Origin: Bryobacterales bacterium
GTDB taxonomy: Bacteria > Acidobacteriota > Terriglobia > Bryobacterales > Bryobacteraceae
Direction of reading: 5' to 3'
Assembly (NCBI GenBank): GCA_947467395.1
Contig: CANIIC010000005.1
Coordinates: forward strand, 1 to 53,945
DNA: 53,945 nucleotides
How positions within the stretch are numbered: the stretch's first letter is position 1; every line of letters starts with the position of its first letter. The notes under the pieces were generated by a model. It did no database searches, had not been told where the DNA came from, and saw only the letters and a program-made list of their open reading frames with translations. The position numbers and the translations under genes were made by a program. Positions 1 through 7,885 of this stretch are shown here, piece after piece.

Positions 1-132
1 GCCCCTCCCGATGAGATCGAGTAACGGACTACCCGCGGCGATGGCGATAGCGAAGCCCAGAAACGGCAGGCCCAGGATCGTCGCTATTTTCTGCCCCGAA
101 TGCGCAGGGTCGAACGATCTCGAAAAATCCAT
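1..132 (-). CDS. N-terminal fragment of a probable membrane protein (partial)
   Basis: Read on the minus strand from an ATG at 132, the frame stays open for 44 codons to the window edge. It begins MDFSRSFDPAHSGQK and then has a hydrophobic stretch rich in Leu, Phe, Ile and Ala (about residues 17-36) that looks like a first membrane segment. No strong Shine-Dalgarno is visible, and the frame stays open upstream of the ATG to a TAA near 244-246, so a GTG further upstream (about 195) is possible. The rest of the gene is outside the window and I do not recognise the family. It would be divergent from the MFS gene at 601. Confidence 0.4.
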   Translation of the reverse strand, partial: MDFSRSFDPAHSGQKIATILGLPFLGFAIAIAAGSPLLDLIGRG

Positions 133-497
133 TGCAAATCGCTGGCTGTATTGGCGCGCAGTGCAGCACTGCTCCCGGCCATTGCCAACGCGCACGCGCT
201 TACCAGCTACGGCTGGGCCCGTAGCTACCTGTCTTAAAGCGGATTAGTAGAGGTGGAAGGCAAAGTGCACCTCCTGGCGGGGCCAGAATGTGCGGCTCTC
301 CCGGGGATCAGCTGCGCAAGACGACGGGATACCCACTTTGAACTCCAACTGGAGAAAGGTCGAGCTCAAGATTCCGAAGAATGCCTCTCAGAAGACAACT
401 TCGGTCCGGCGTGCGTAAACTTGAGGAATTGCAAAGCCAGTCAGCTTTAACAGTTCAGTAGGGTGCCGAGCGGATTAATGGCCGAAATTGTGGGCAG
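133..497. other. Intergenic stretch without a supported gene
   Basis: Only short open frames of 65-78 codons occur here, with no recognisable domains, no ribosome binding sites and no hairpin terminator. It separates the minus-strand partial gene from the MFS transporter. Confidence 0.4.
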
Positions 498-525
498 TTG
501 GTTCAGACGCCCTGTACACTATAAC
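498..525 (+). promoter_or_regulatory. Possible sigma-70-type promoter for the MFS transporter
   Basis: A TTGGTT hexamer (498-503) and a TATAAC hexamer (520-525) are separated by 16 bp and lie about 75 bp before the GTG of the MFS gene. The -10 is good and the -35 is weak. This is motif matching only. Confidence 0.25.
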
Positions 526-600
526 TCTTGCGAAGCGACTCATTAGGCTGAAGCACCGAGGTTTGGTGGTTCAGACGCAAGGGAACTCGAGGACTACTCA

Positions 601-2277
601 GTGCACCCGTCCACAACTCGCCCAAGCGCGAGCCCAATGGAATCTTCGATGACGGCATCAGAACGAAAGGTGATTCTGGCATCCTCTGCCGGAACTATTT
701 TCGAATGGTATGACTTCTATCTCGCTGGCTCTCTTGCGTCGAATGTCAGCGCAGCGTTCTTTTCCGGAGTGAATCCAACGGCAGCGTTCATCTTTGCCCT
801 GCTGGGATTTGCGGTTGGGTTCGCGGTCAGACCGTTCGGAGCGCTCTTTTTCGGAAGTCTCGGCGACAAAGTGGGACGAAAATACACATTCTTGGTGACC
901 ATGACCATCATGGGGCTGTCCACTTTCACAGTCGGCCTGCTGCCAAGTTACTCATCGATCGGAATCGCCGCCCCTATCGGCTTCATCTTGTGCCGACTTC
1001 TTCAAGGTCTTGCGCTCGGGGGCGAATACGGAGGAGCCGCGACTTACGTAGCTGAGCATGCACCTCAACACCGCCGGGGGTTCTACACATCGTGGATCCA
1101 GACGACCGCAACCGTGGGGCTGCTCTTATCCCTGTTGGTCATTCTCGTCCTGCGCACTTCTATGACCGCACAGCAGTTCTCGGCGTGGGGCTGGCGAGTC
1201 CCTTTCCTTGTTTCAATCCTGCTTCTTGGGATCTCCGTTTGGATTCGCTTTCAGCTCGCCGAGTCGCCAGCCTTTCAGCGCATCAAGGACTCGGGGAAGC
1301 ATGCCACGAAGCCACTCAAGGAGGCATTCGGACAGTGGGACAACGCTAGTATTGGACTGATTGCTCTGTTTGGCGCAGCCGCCGGCCAGGCTGTCGTTTG
1401 GTACTCCGGTCAGTTCTATGCTCTGTTCTTCCTCACACAAACACTCAGCCTGGATGCAACCACCGCAAACCTGATCATTGCTGCTTCCCTGCTGATCGGC
1501 ACGCCGTTCTTCCTCTTCTTCGGATGGCTCTCCGACAAGATTGGCCGCAAGCCTATCATTCTTGGGGGGTGCCTGCTTGCAGCATGTACCTATTTCCCCC
1601 TATTTGACGGACTCACGCGTGCAGTAAATCCAAAGCTACAGCTCGCTCTCGAGAGCTCTCCAGTGAAGCTGATCGCCGATCCGGGGGAGTGCTCGTTCCA
1701 ATTCAACCCGACTGGCACGTCAAGCTTTTCCAGTTCCTGCGATATTGCGAAATCATTCCTTGCACGGAACGCTGTGAATTACTCCAACGAAGCCGGCCCA
1801 GCAGGAACTCTGGCAAAAATCCAGATAGGTGGGCAAACGATCGAATCTTACGATAAGGCCGCAGTTGGAGCAGATTTGGACACGGTGGAGCGGACTTTCA
1901 ACCAACGTGCGACCAGCGCTATTCGGGCAGCGGGATATCCAGCGACCGCTGATAAAGCCGCGGTCAACCTGCCTATTGCGATTGGAATCCTCGCGCTCCT
2001 AGTGATCTATGTGGCGATGGTTTACGGGCCGATCGCTGCCATGCTGGTAGAGCTGTTCCCGACGCGAATTCGGTACACCGGCATGTCGCTGCCCTATCAC
2101 GTCGGGAATGGGTGGTTCGGCGGCTTCTTGCCGCCTATGGCCTTTGCCATTGTCGCGACTACCGGGAACATCTACTCCGGGCTATGGTACCCCGTCGTGA
2201 TTGCACTGGTTACGGTGGTTGTCGGCCTGTTGTTCTTACCGGAGACCCGAGGTCGTGATATCTATTCTGGCGATTAG
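601..2277 (+). CDS. MFS transporter, metabolite:H+ symporter (MHS) type
   Basis: This 558-residue inner-membrane protein is probably a proton-coupled uptake carrier. Near the N-terminus it has GTIFEWYDFYLAG, typical of the MHS subfamily (KgtP/ProP/ShiA relatives), then the loop 2-3 motif GDKVGRKYT (89-97), LALGGEYGG (137-145) and the repeat SDKIGRKP (311-318). The C-terminal half has ELFPTRIRYTGMSLPYH. About 115 residues (341-455) are inserted between late membrane helices. The insert is hydrophilic, holds two cysteines (364, 380) and probably faces the periplasm. The GTG at 601 has GAGG 8 bp upstream; ATGs at 637 and 649 are alternatives. The substrate is not evident. The convergent ethanolamine ammonia-lyase is the nearest metabolic gene, but no link is shown. 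Confidence 0.85.
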   Translation: MHPSTTRPSASPMESSMTASERKVILASSAGTIFEWYDFYLAGSLASNVSAAFFSGVNPTAAFIFALLGFAVGFAVRPFGALFFGSLGDKVGRKYTFLVTMTIMGLSTFTVGLLPSYSSIGIAAPIGFILCRLLQGLALGGEYGGAATYVAEHAPQHRRGFYTSWIQTTATVGLLLSLLVILVLRTSMTAQQFSAWGWRVPFLVSILLLGISVWIRFQLAESPAFQRIKDSGKHATKPLKEAFGQWDNASIGLIALFGAAAGQAVVWYSGQFYALFFLTQTLSLDATTANLIIAASLLIGTPFFLFFGWLSDKIGRKPIILGGCLLAACTYFPLFDGLTRAVNPKLQLALESSPVKLIADPGECSFQFNPTGTSSFSSSCDIAKSFLARNAVNYSNEAGPAGTLAKIQIGGQTIESYDKAAVGADLDTVERTFNQRATSAIRAAGYPATADKAAVNLPIAIGILALLVIYVAMVYGPIAAMLVELFPTRIRYTGMSLPYHVGNGWFGGFLPPMAFAIVATTGNIYSGLWYPVVIALVTVVVGLLFLPETRGRDIYSGD

Positions 2278-2444
2278 TCTCGGCGAGGATCGCTGATAGG
2301 GACGGAGTGGATATGGCTAACTAGAGGTCTGAGTCAAAGCAGCTTGCAACCAAGAATCGGGGTAAGCGCAAGAACGTCAGCACAACTGTTAGGACGAACT
2401 CCAAGCGAGCGGCATCAGGTAAAGTACCTGCGAAGAAGCCCCAT

Positions 2445-2669
2445 ATGACAGGGCTGACAGCAGTTGCGAGCGCGGCGGAGTTTGATACGCAGCGTGGCAA
2501 AGATAGCCAGGCATATGACCACGCTGTCAAGTTGCTGAATGGATGTAAATACACAGAAGCGGAGCGGCTGCTCACAATGCTACTTGAGGTGCCCACAATC
2601 GAAGTGGCACACACAGCCAGGATGCGACTATTGATGCTTCAAAAGCTCAAAGATCAGCGGAACAACTAG
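2445..2669 (+). CDS. Small TPR-like protein with an amber-interrupted basic N-terminal extension
   Basis: From the ATG at 2445 this encodes 74 residues. The central segment (YDHAVKLLNGCKYTEAERLL) reads like a single TPR helix pair, followed by a Lys/Arg-rich helix. The same frame continues upstream without a stop to a TAG at 2322-2324, giving a strongly basic stretch of about 40 residues (SKQLATKNRGKRKN, NSKRAASGKVPAKKPH). Just before that TAG is ATG GCT AAC at 2313, with GGAG five bases ahead of it. The sequence therefore looks like a gene of about 119 codons starting at 2313 that acquired an amber codon at position 4. The internal ATG has only a weak ribosome site. Function unknown. Confidence 0.45.
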   Translation: MTGLTAVASAAEFDTQRGKDSQAYDHAVKLLNGCKYTEAERLLTMLLEVPTIEVAHTARMRLLMLQKLKDQRNN

Positions 2670-2700
2670 AACTTGGGCCAGGCGAACCAAGTTCTAGTTG
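2663..2700. terminator. Perfect 14-bp inverted repeat between convergent genes
   Basis: CAACTAGAACTTGG (2663-2676) pairs perfectly with CCAAGTTCTAGTTG (2687-2700) around a 10-nt loop. It overlaps the stop codon of the small gene and lies 40 bp beyond the end of the minus-strand eutBC. No T-tract follows on either strand, so it is either a bidirectional terminator of weak type or an mRNA 3'-end stabiliser. Confidence 0.55.
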
Positions 2701-2739
2701 CGGTGATCACGCCGCAGTCTTAGCGCCCGTGGAGCCCAA

Positions 2740-5001
2740 CTAAAAGGCCTTACCCCTAATTCGACTGATGAGTCGGACGGACTCGCGTGCGGCCATCCTT
2801 GGATCGAAAGAGGTGTCTGAGATCCCGGAGATGACACGAGTGACATTGTGATCCACTGTGCCATACTCTGACCAGGACCGAACCGCCACATTGGTCAGAT
2901 ACACGGAGTAAGCGCGATGTCCTGAACCCGGACGCTCTCCGATGATATGGAGAATCGCTTTCATCCTATCACTTTCGTCCAGTGATCCGAACAGCAACTC
3001 CCCTATTCTGTATCCAACCCGGACCCGCCCGTTTCGGACCACGATCGGTTGTGGACCTAGCCGAACTCCTCCCAGTTCTCCCCGGAGTTCGTCCAAGAAG
3101 GGCTCCAGATGGCCCTCGTCAAGGAGAGACAGTGCATCGAGACCGTCCGAGATAACTATCTGCACATCTGGCTGAAACTCACAAATCTCTCGAAGCGCTT
3201 GCTCGGAGCCTAATGCAAGCTGCTCACCTGAGATCGGGTGCAGGACGTAGTCTTCGCGATTGCGGGACAGCGTTCTAAGCGAAACCGCGCCCAAACGCGA
3301 CTCGAAATCTGGTGGCAACTCTGCCCAGATGCATTTGCGAGCGTCAGAATACAGAGACCGGACTTTTCGATCTAAGACGGGCTCCAGATCCCACGGCTTG
3401 CTGCCATGCCCCTCCGCAAGGTCGACGCCCCGAGAGCGCACACGTTCGATCTGCGTGCGAGCCTCAGCAAGCATCTCTCCATCAGACCGCCGGTCTCCTT
3501 TACGGCGTCGATACTCCAGATAGACCCGTTCCGGCCGACCGAAGTTTGGTCCGGGTTGATCATTGGGATCTAAGACGCCAATGGATCGGAAGAACGCTGC
3601 CATCTGGTCGTCGATTTTGAATCCAAACTTCTTGCGCAATCGGACGTGATCCTGGAAAGCAGTCGTGACATAACTGAGCATGGGATCGTTCTTTGTCGGC
3701 AAGGCCATGAGATAGGCGGGATTCGCCGGCATGATCTGATCCATGCACCAATCGAGATCATCCGGATCGATGTCCATGTGAAGCGTCGAGCAGATATCGA
3801 GACCTATGGTCAGCCCGTGGAGTTTGCCCATCAGCGTGTCTTCAAGGCAGCAGCGGACCAATTGCTTCGGGGTGCGGAATACCTCAGGGCCAATGAATCC
3901 GGCCACGTCATTGAGATGCACCCATGGTTCAGGGGGTCGGCCGGCTTTTCGCTTGGCCGCACTCACTTCATTTCGCAGGGCTCTCGCAAATCCGTACTTG
4001 CGCGATTCATGCATGACGATGTCGAACCCCTTAGAATGTCCGTTTGAGCCATCCGCGCCTTGTCCGGTCTCGAAGTACAAGCCATACTTCCCAGCTCGCT
4101 GCGCTGCGTGTGCGACCATCTTGGCCACGGTAAGATCGAACGTCTTATTCGCATCTGCGACCCCGGCCAGGCTCTGGAACCAAAGCGCCGTCGACCCTGG
4201 ATGCAGCGATTCCGCTTGAGCCTGAATGTCAATGTGTGCCAGGACACAATGCGGCAGAACATCTTGAAGATCAAACGTGTTCAGGATGTCCGCCAGTGCG
4301 GCTTCAATCTCGCTAACGGACTCTACGTTGCTCGAGACCGGATTTGTCCCCAGAACGACATCGCCCACCCCGTAGCAGAAGCCGTCAAATACCTGCCATT
4401 GAATGTCTTCGATATCGTCAGTGGGTGAATTTGGCTGAATTCGAGCCCCAAGGTAGCCCTTTGCGCCGATAGAAGAGCCCGGCAGCGGGTTGTAGATCTT
4501 ACGACTTACCGCGATCAGTTCGTCGTTGGTCATCAGCTTGACCACACAGGCAATTACATCGCTAGGCAGGCCGGGCATCACCTCACGAATTGGCACTTCA
4601 GAGGACTTTAGGAGGAATTGCTTCAACTGCCCGAAGCTCCAATCCGCAACCTTTCCCCAAACCGTGCGATCGAGGGCGTCTTGGATGTAGAGCGAAACCG
4701 AATCTTCGTAGACAGGATTCTCAATCACGTACCGGAGTTGCGTCCCCGCAAGAAGACGACGAGCAGTGCGGCGCGAGGCTTGATCCGGAGAGGCTACGCC
4801 AGCGGCCGCATCCCCTTCTTTGAACTCGTTCGCTGCTCCTAAGAGTTGGCGATAAATCGTAAGGCGAACGTCGGCTGGAAAGTGCCGCAGATACTCTCCC
4901 AGATCCCTCACCGAAGCACCTGCTTGTATAGCTGCGGCATTTCCTTCGGAGGGACTCGTAACCGCGCCGGCAGCGACCGTCAGGAAAGTGCGTCGGTTCA
5001 T
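2740..5001 (-). CDS. eutBC: Fused ethanolamine ammonia-lyase (EutB-EutC) with Tat-like N-terminus
   Basis: Adenosylcobalamin-dependent deamination of ethanolamine to acetaldehyde and ammonia is normally done by separate EutB and EutC chains; here both are in one 753-residue protein. Residues about 50-480 match EutB. The active-site set can be placed by motif: Arg187 and Gln189 (GARIQPN), Asn220 (GTNPVSSNV), Glu311 (LYFETGQGAD) and Asp402 (IGLDICS), equivalent to R160, Q162, N193, E287 and D362 of the enteric enzyme. Residues about 570-745 match EutC (VISDGLDALS, GERPGSGH). The N-terminus MNRRTFLTVAAGAV is a Tat-like signal (RRTFL plus a short hydrophobic stretch, AAA near 22-24), odd for a cytosolic B12 enzyme. 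No other eut, reactivase or microcompartment gene is nearby. Family assignment is firm; the location is inferred. Confidence 0.88.
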   Translation of the reverse strand: MNRRTFLTVAAGAVTSPSEGNAAAIQAGASVRDLGEYLRHFPADVRLTIYRQLLGAANEFKEGDAAAGVASPDQASRRTARRLLAGTQLRYVIENPVYEDSVSLYIQDALDRTVWGKVADWSFGQLKQFLLKSSEVPIREVMPGLPSDVIACVVKLMTNDELIAVSRKIYNPLPGSSIGAKGYLGARIQPNSPTDDIEDIQWQVFDGFCYGVGDVVLGTNPVSSNVESVSEIEAALADILNTFDLQDVLPHCVLAHIDIQAQAESLHPGSTALWFQSLAGVADANKTFDLTVAKMVAHAAQRAGKYGLYFETGQGADGSNGHSKGFDIVMHESRKYGFARALRNEVSAAKRKAGRPPEPWVHLNDVAGFIGPEVFRTPKQLVRCCLEDTLMGKLHGLTIGLDICSTLHMDIDPDDLDWCMDQIMPANPAYLMALPTKNDPMLSYVTTAFQDHVRLRKKFGFKIDDQMAAFFRSIGVLDPNDQPGPNFGRPERVYLEYRRRKGDRRSDGEMLAEARTQIERVRSRGVDLAEGHGSKPWDLEPVLDRKVRSLYSDARKCIWAELPPDFESRLGAVSLRTLSRNREDYVLHPISGEQLALGSEQALREICEFQPDVQIVISDGLDALSLLDEGHLEPFLDELRGELGGVRLGPQPIVVRNGRVRVGYRIGELLFGSLDESDRMKAILHIIGERPGSGHRAYSVYLTNVAVRSWSEYGTVDHNVTRVISGISDTSFDPRMAARESVRLISRIRGKAF

Positions 5002-5234
5002 ATTAGAACTTCAGAGTATAGGATACAGAAGAGCCGGGCAGGAGAACCTCCCAAACGCGCGAGTGCCACCGGCCAGTCTTCTCAATCCCGGCGTGATGGG
5101 CCACCCAGCTCCACGCGCTCCCCCGTCCTGCAATCAAGGGGGGGCAAGGCTCTCTTGAAAGCGCTCGACACATGACCAAACTGTACTGGAAATTGTGGAG
5201 ACTCCACTTGAAAACCGGTATCAGCCGGCATCGA
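5002..5234. other. Upstream region of eutBC, no recognised element
   Basis: I looked for a cobalamin riboswitch and found no convincing B12 box. A TATACT (minus strand, 5015-5020) lies very close to the start codon but has no matching -35. No gene is supported here. Confidence 0.35.
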
Positions 5235-5579
5235 AGACCACGAGGAGACCACCAGATGTAAGGACCTTTGCCTTATGTGGTTTGGAGTGTTCCAGGCTGC
5301 ACGTGTTTGCAGTGAGTTAGACCCACTCGGACTGCGTAGACCTGGAGCAGTGCACGTTTGTTTCCTGTTGGCGCAAAGAGCTAAAGAGCTTTTGACCTGT
5401 ACCACCCTCGAGTCCCAACGAGTCTCGCTAGTCGTCGCCCACATCAGAGCATCTGAGACTCATTGGGCCGCAACTGCCTTGGGATCGCAATACGATTGTG
5501 CGTCAACGAAGCGAAGTAGTTGCGCAAACCGTCCACCAAGGGGAGCCATACTTCTCACGCATGACCTGGCAGTTGACAG
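5235..5579. repeat. Long imperfect direct repeat, copy A
   Basis: This stretch matches 7003-7322 over its whole length with many substitutions and small gaps. Shared landmarks include AGACCACGAGGAGACC at the left end, TTAGACCCACTC, GAGCATCTGAGACTCATTGG, AAGTAGTTGCGCAAACC, GTCCACCAAGGGGAGCCA and GTTGACAG at the right end. It ends about 35 bp before the open frame of the TIGR03437 gene fragment. It codes for nothing recognisable; the conserved frame seen in both copies is probably incidental. Confidence 0.7.
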
Positions 5580-5651
5580 GCCCGATTCACCGGGTCAGGA
5601 CGGTATCCCTAACAATTTGCAGGTGCGGGCGGTGGATCCTCCACAATTAAA

Positions 5652-6836
5652 GTGACACCCAACGTAGGCGGTTTGAATGCTGGCGTCTACCGCGGGAGCA
5701 TCCAGGTGCGGTACGTGGAACTGCAGGTGGTCAGAACGGTGTCGGTCACCTTGGTCCTGCTTCCGTCGGGTGCGGCACCTTTCCCGAGCGCACTTCCGGA
5801 AAAGTGTGTCCCAACCCTGCTTTATGCGACATTCGACTCAGTAGCCGCGGGCTTCTCAGGAGTTGCCGGCTGGCCGTTAACGATTGGGGCCTCAGTATTA
5901 GATGACTGTGGGCATCCAATGAATTCGGGGAGTGTGGTCGCCAGCTTTTCCAATGGGGACTCTCCTCTCATGCTCCGCTCTAAGAAGGACGGTTCTTGGT
6001 TCGGCACCTGGCAGCCTAAAAGCGGTTTAGATCACGTCGTGATCTCGCTGCATGCAGTCGAGGATTCAAACGCTCTTTTCGGTACGGCAGTGACTAGTGG
6101 AAGCATTTCGTCGGCTGCGGAGGTTCCGATCGTTGCTTCGGACGGAGTCGTTAGCGCCGCCAGTTTTTCCCGTGGGGAAGCGCTGGCGCCTGGGAGTTTC
6201 ATTTCCATCTTGGGTAAGAGACTTGCCAACCGAGCCGTGACCGCCTCCGCCATCCCGTACCCGACGACACTTGGCGAAACGCAGGTGTTGCTGGGTGGGC
6301 GTAAGCTGCCACTCCAGTTTTCTTCGGACGGTCAAGTCAATGCGATTATCCCCTACAACGTACCGATCAACACGATGCAGCCATTGATAGTTGTGAACGG
6401 ATCCACAATTTCTCAGCCAGAATCTGTGACCATTACTGCCGCACAGCCGTCAGTATTTACCCTGCGTCAAAACGGCAAGGGGGCTGGCGTAATCTATGGG
6501 GTGAGGTCGAATCGCTCTCCATTTCTGATCACTGCATCCGACCCGGCGTTGGCGGGTGATATCTTGCTGATTTACGCAACAGGGCTCGGCTCCGTGTCAA
6601 CTGTAATTGCGGCTGGGGATGGAGCCGTGGGCGTGAATCGCACGCAGAATCCGGTTGGGGTGACTATTGGCGGTAGAGACGCCGAAGTGTTGTTCTCTGG
6701 TCTTGCTCCCGGTCTTCCGGGTGTCTACCAGTTGAACGTTCGAGTTCCCGATGGACTTGAGGCCTCTGAGGAGGCAGTGATTGCGATTTCGAGCACGGGG
6801 CAAAAGAGCCCTCCTGTGACTATTGCCGTCCGTTAG
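5652..6836 (+). CDS. 5'-truncated TIGR03437-domain (Solibacter C-terminal domain) protein
   Basis: The frame is open from 5613, after a TAA at 5610-5612, and the first usable start is a GTG at 5652 (394 codons) with no ribosome site. It opens in the middle of a BACON-like beta repeat (GLNAGVYRGSIQV) and has no signal peptide, although this family is normally secreted. A central beta domain follows. The last about 215 residues (from SFSRGEALAPGSFISILG to the end) form the TIGR03437 module with VNAIIPYNVP, LLIYATGLG and GVYQLNVRVP. The 5' part seems to have been replaced by repeat copy A, so this is probably a non-expressed gene fragment. The molecular role of TIGR03437 proteins is unknown. Confidence 0.7.
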   Translation: MTPNVGGLNAGVYRGSIQVRYVELQVVRTVSVTLVLLPSGAAPFPSALPEKCVPTLLYATFDSVAAGFSGVAGWPLTIGASVLDDCGHPMNSGSVVASFSNGDSPLMLRSKKDGSWFGTWQPKSGLDHVVISLHAVEDSNALFGTAVTSGSISSAAEVPIVASDGVVSAASFSRGEALAPGSFISILGKRLANRAVTASAIPYPTTLGETQVLLGGRKLPLQFSSDGQVNAIIPYNVPINTMQPLIVVNGSTISQPESVTITAAQPSVFTLRQNGKGAGVIYGVRSNRSPFLITASDPALAGDILLIYATGLGSVSTVIAAGDGAVGVNRTQNPVGVTIGGRDAEVLFSGLAPGLPGVYQLNVRVPDGLEASEEAVIAISSTGQKSPPVTIAVR

Positions 6837-7002
6837 CCTGCCGGGTCAGAGGAGAAGATCGCGAGGACTGGGCAAGGATGTATTCCGTCGGAGCGCCTTT
6901 GAGTCAAATCCGTACCACTGAATACAGGCCGCGCCGCTCACCGCAGGACTGGGAGAGGATGTGAGGTTTAACTCAGAGTAGAAATTCCCAGTTAAGTCTT
7001 TG

Positions 7003-7322
7003 GAGACCACGAGGAGACCGCCGGATGAAAAGGTCGTGGCCTTCCGTGGTTCATCGTGTTCCCGGCTGCGTGTGTTTGCCGTAAGTTAGACCCACTCAGA
7101 CTGCGTAGATCTAGAGCGTTACACGTTCGATTCCCGTTAGCGCTACGTGCTTTTGAATCCGCTACCTCCGAGTCCCAACTAGTCGTCCTCGCCCATATCA
7201 GAGCATCTGAGACTCATTGGGCCGCCACCGCAAACCGATTGTGCTTGAACGTAGCAAAGTAGTTGCGCAAACCGTCCACCAAGGGGAGCCACTCCACCCG
7301 TCGATCACTGTTCCGTTGACAG
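7003..7322. repeat. Long imperfect direct repeat, copy B
   Basis: Second copy of the 5235-5579 repeat, in the same orientation, starting with AGACCACGAGGAGACC and ending with GTTGACAG at 7315-7322. Together the copies bracket the truncated TIGR03437 gene. Just upstream (6860-6975) is a short direct repeat, GGACTGGGCAAGGATGT against GGACTGGGAGAGGATGT. Confidence 0.7.
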
Positions 7323-7461
7323 CTCGAGGGCTAAAGGACCCGCCTTTAGCCGCAAGAATCTACATATCCTTTCTCTCTGGAACTCTCTTCCACGGGAACT
7401 CCCGAGTGCTTCGGATGGGTCTCGATGGGCAAGAACCCGACGTTTTTCTCCGATTTCTCTA

Positions 7462-7486
7462 GTTGACAGGTCTAGCTTGTTGACAG
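7462..7486. repeat. Tandem GTTGACAG motifs
   Basis: GTTGACAG occurs at 7462-7469 and 7479-7486. The same octamer ends both long repeats (5572-5579, 7315-7322) and occurs twice more at 20207-20214 and 20346-20353. Three copies share the context CTCTAGTTGACAG or CAGTTGACAG. It looks like a recurring boundary motif of one element family. Confidence 0.5.
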
Positions 7487-7640
7487 TTTTTGATCCACTC
7501 TGGGGTGGCGGTAACCACGCTGCGCGTCGCGAGAACTCAGGCCGTTCAGAACCGCTGATTTTGCTTGGTCCAGATCCAGAAGGCGTAAGACGGCCTTTGG
7601 GGGCTGGCCACCGTTTCTTGGGGGAGCGTTTGCTTGCCAT
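7472..7640 (-). pseudogene. Frameshifted 5' fragment of a tyrosine recombinase
   Basis: On the minus strand an ATG at 7640 has a perfect AGGAGG (7651-7656) 10 nt upstream and begins MASKRSPKKRWPAPKG. The +1 frame then reads RLLDLDQAKSAVLNGLSS followed by RDAQRGYRH, which resembles the N-terminal core-binding segment of phage-type integrases of acidobacteria. That frame stops at 7472-7474, inside the GTTGACAG motifs, so the catalytic domain is absent. The gene is therefore both frameshifted and truncated at the repeat motif. The family call rests on remembered sequence similarity of a short segment. Confidence 0.55.
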
Positions 7641-7695
7641 CGTCAGCGGTCCTCCTAGACCGCCAAACGATCATGCAATATTTCGAAGTAGTGTA

Positions 7696-7716
7696 CGGAT
7701 AGCCCGTGACTCAGGA
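7696..7716. repeat. REP-like element, partial copy
   Basis: CGGATAGCCCGTGACTCAGG resembles the core of the repeat at 10253, 14286 and 16982 (CGGATGGCCCGTAACTCAGG) with two differences. It lies upstream of the M42 gene. Confidence 0.4.
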
Positions 7717-7885
7717 CTGAGCCATCGGAGCACCGCCGAATCTCGCATCGGTAGGCCTGCTTTCGTGATAGATTCGTTGTCGAACGCGGGAGAACCATGC
7801 CGTGTGCGAGCGAGAGATCTAAACTTCACGTCCGACAAGAGGAGAACCGGCCACGACCGATCAATGTGGTCCTCGATTCCAATCC

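Noticed and set aside
246-400. Minus-strand frame ending RQEVHFAFHLY, resembling the last strand of an Oar-like TonB protein
   Set aside because: Only about a dozen residues look similar, a stop lies 46 codons upstream and no other receptor motif is present.
5002-5234. Possible cobalamin riboswitch upstream of the B12-dependent eutBC
   Set aside because: On the minus strand only a loose GGCCGGTGGCACTC segment occurs; the B12 box and kissing-loop elements are not recognisable.
7085-7140. tRNA-like segment (TTAGACCCACTCAGACTGCG to GTTCGATTCC)
   Set aside because: D-arm, anticodon-like and T-loop-like parts are suggestive, but stems do not pair well (T-stem about 3 of 5) and the acceptor stem is missing; the homologous segment in copy A has a mutated T-loop. 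Kept only as a remark on the repeat.
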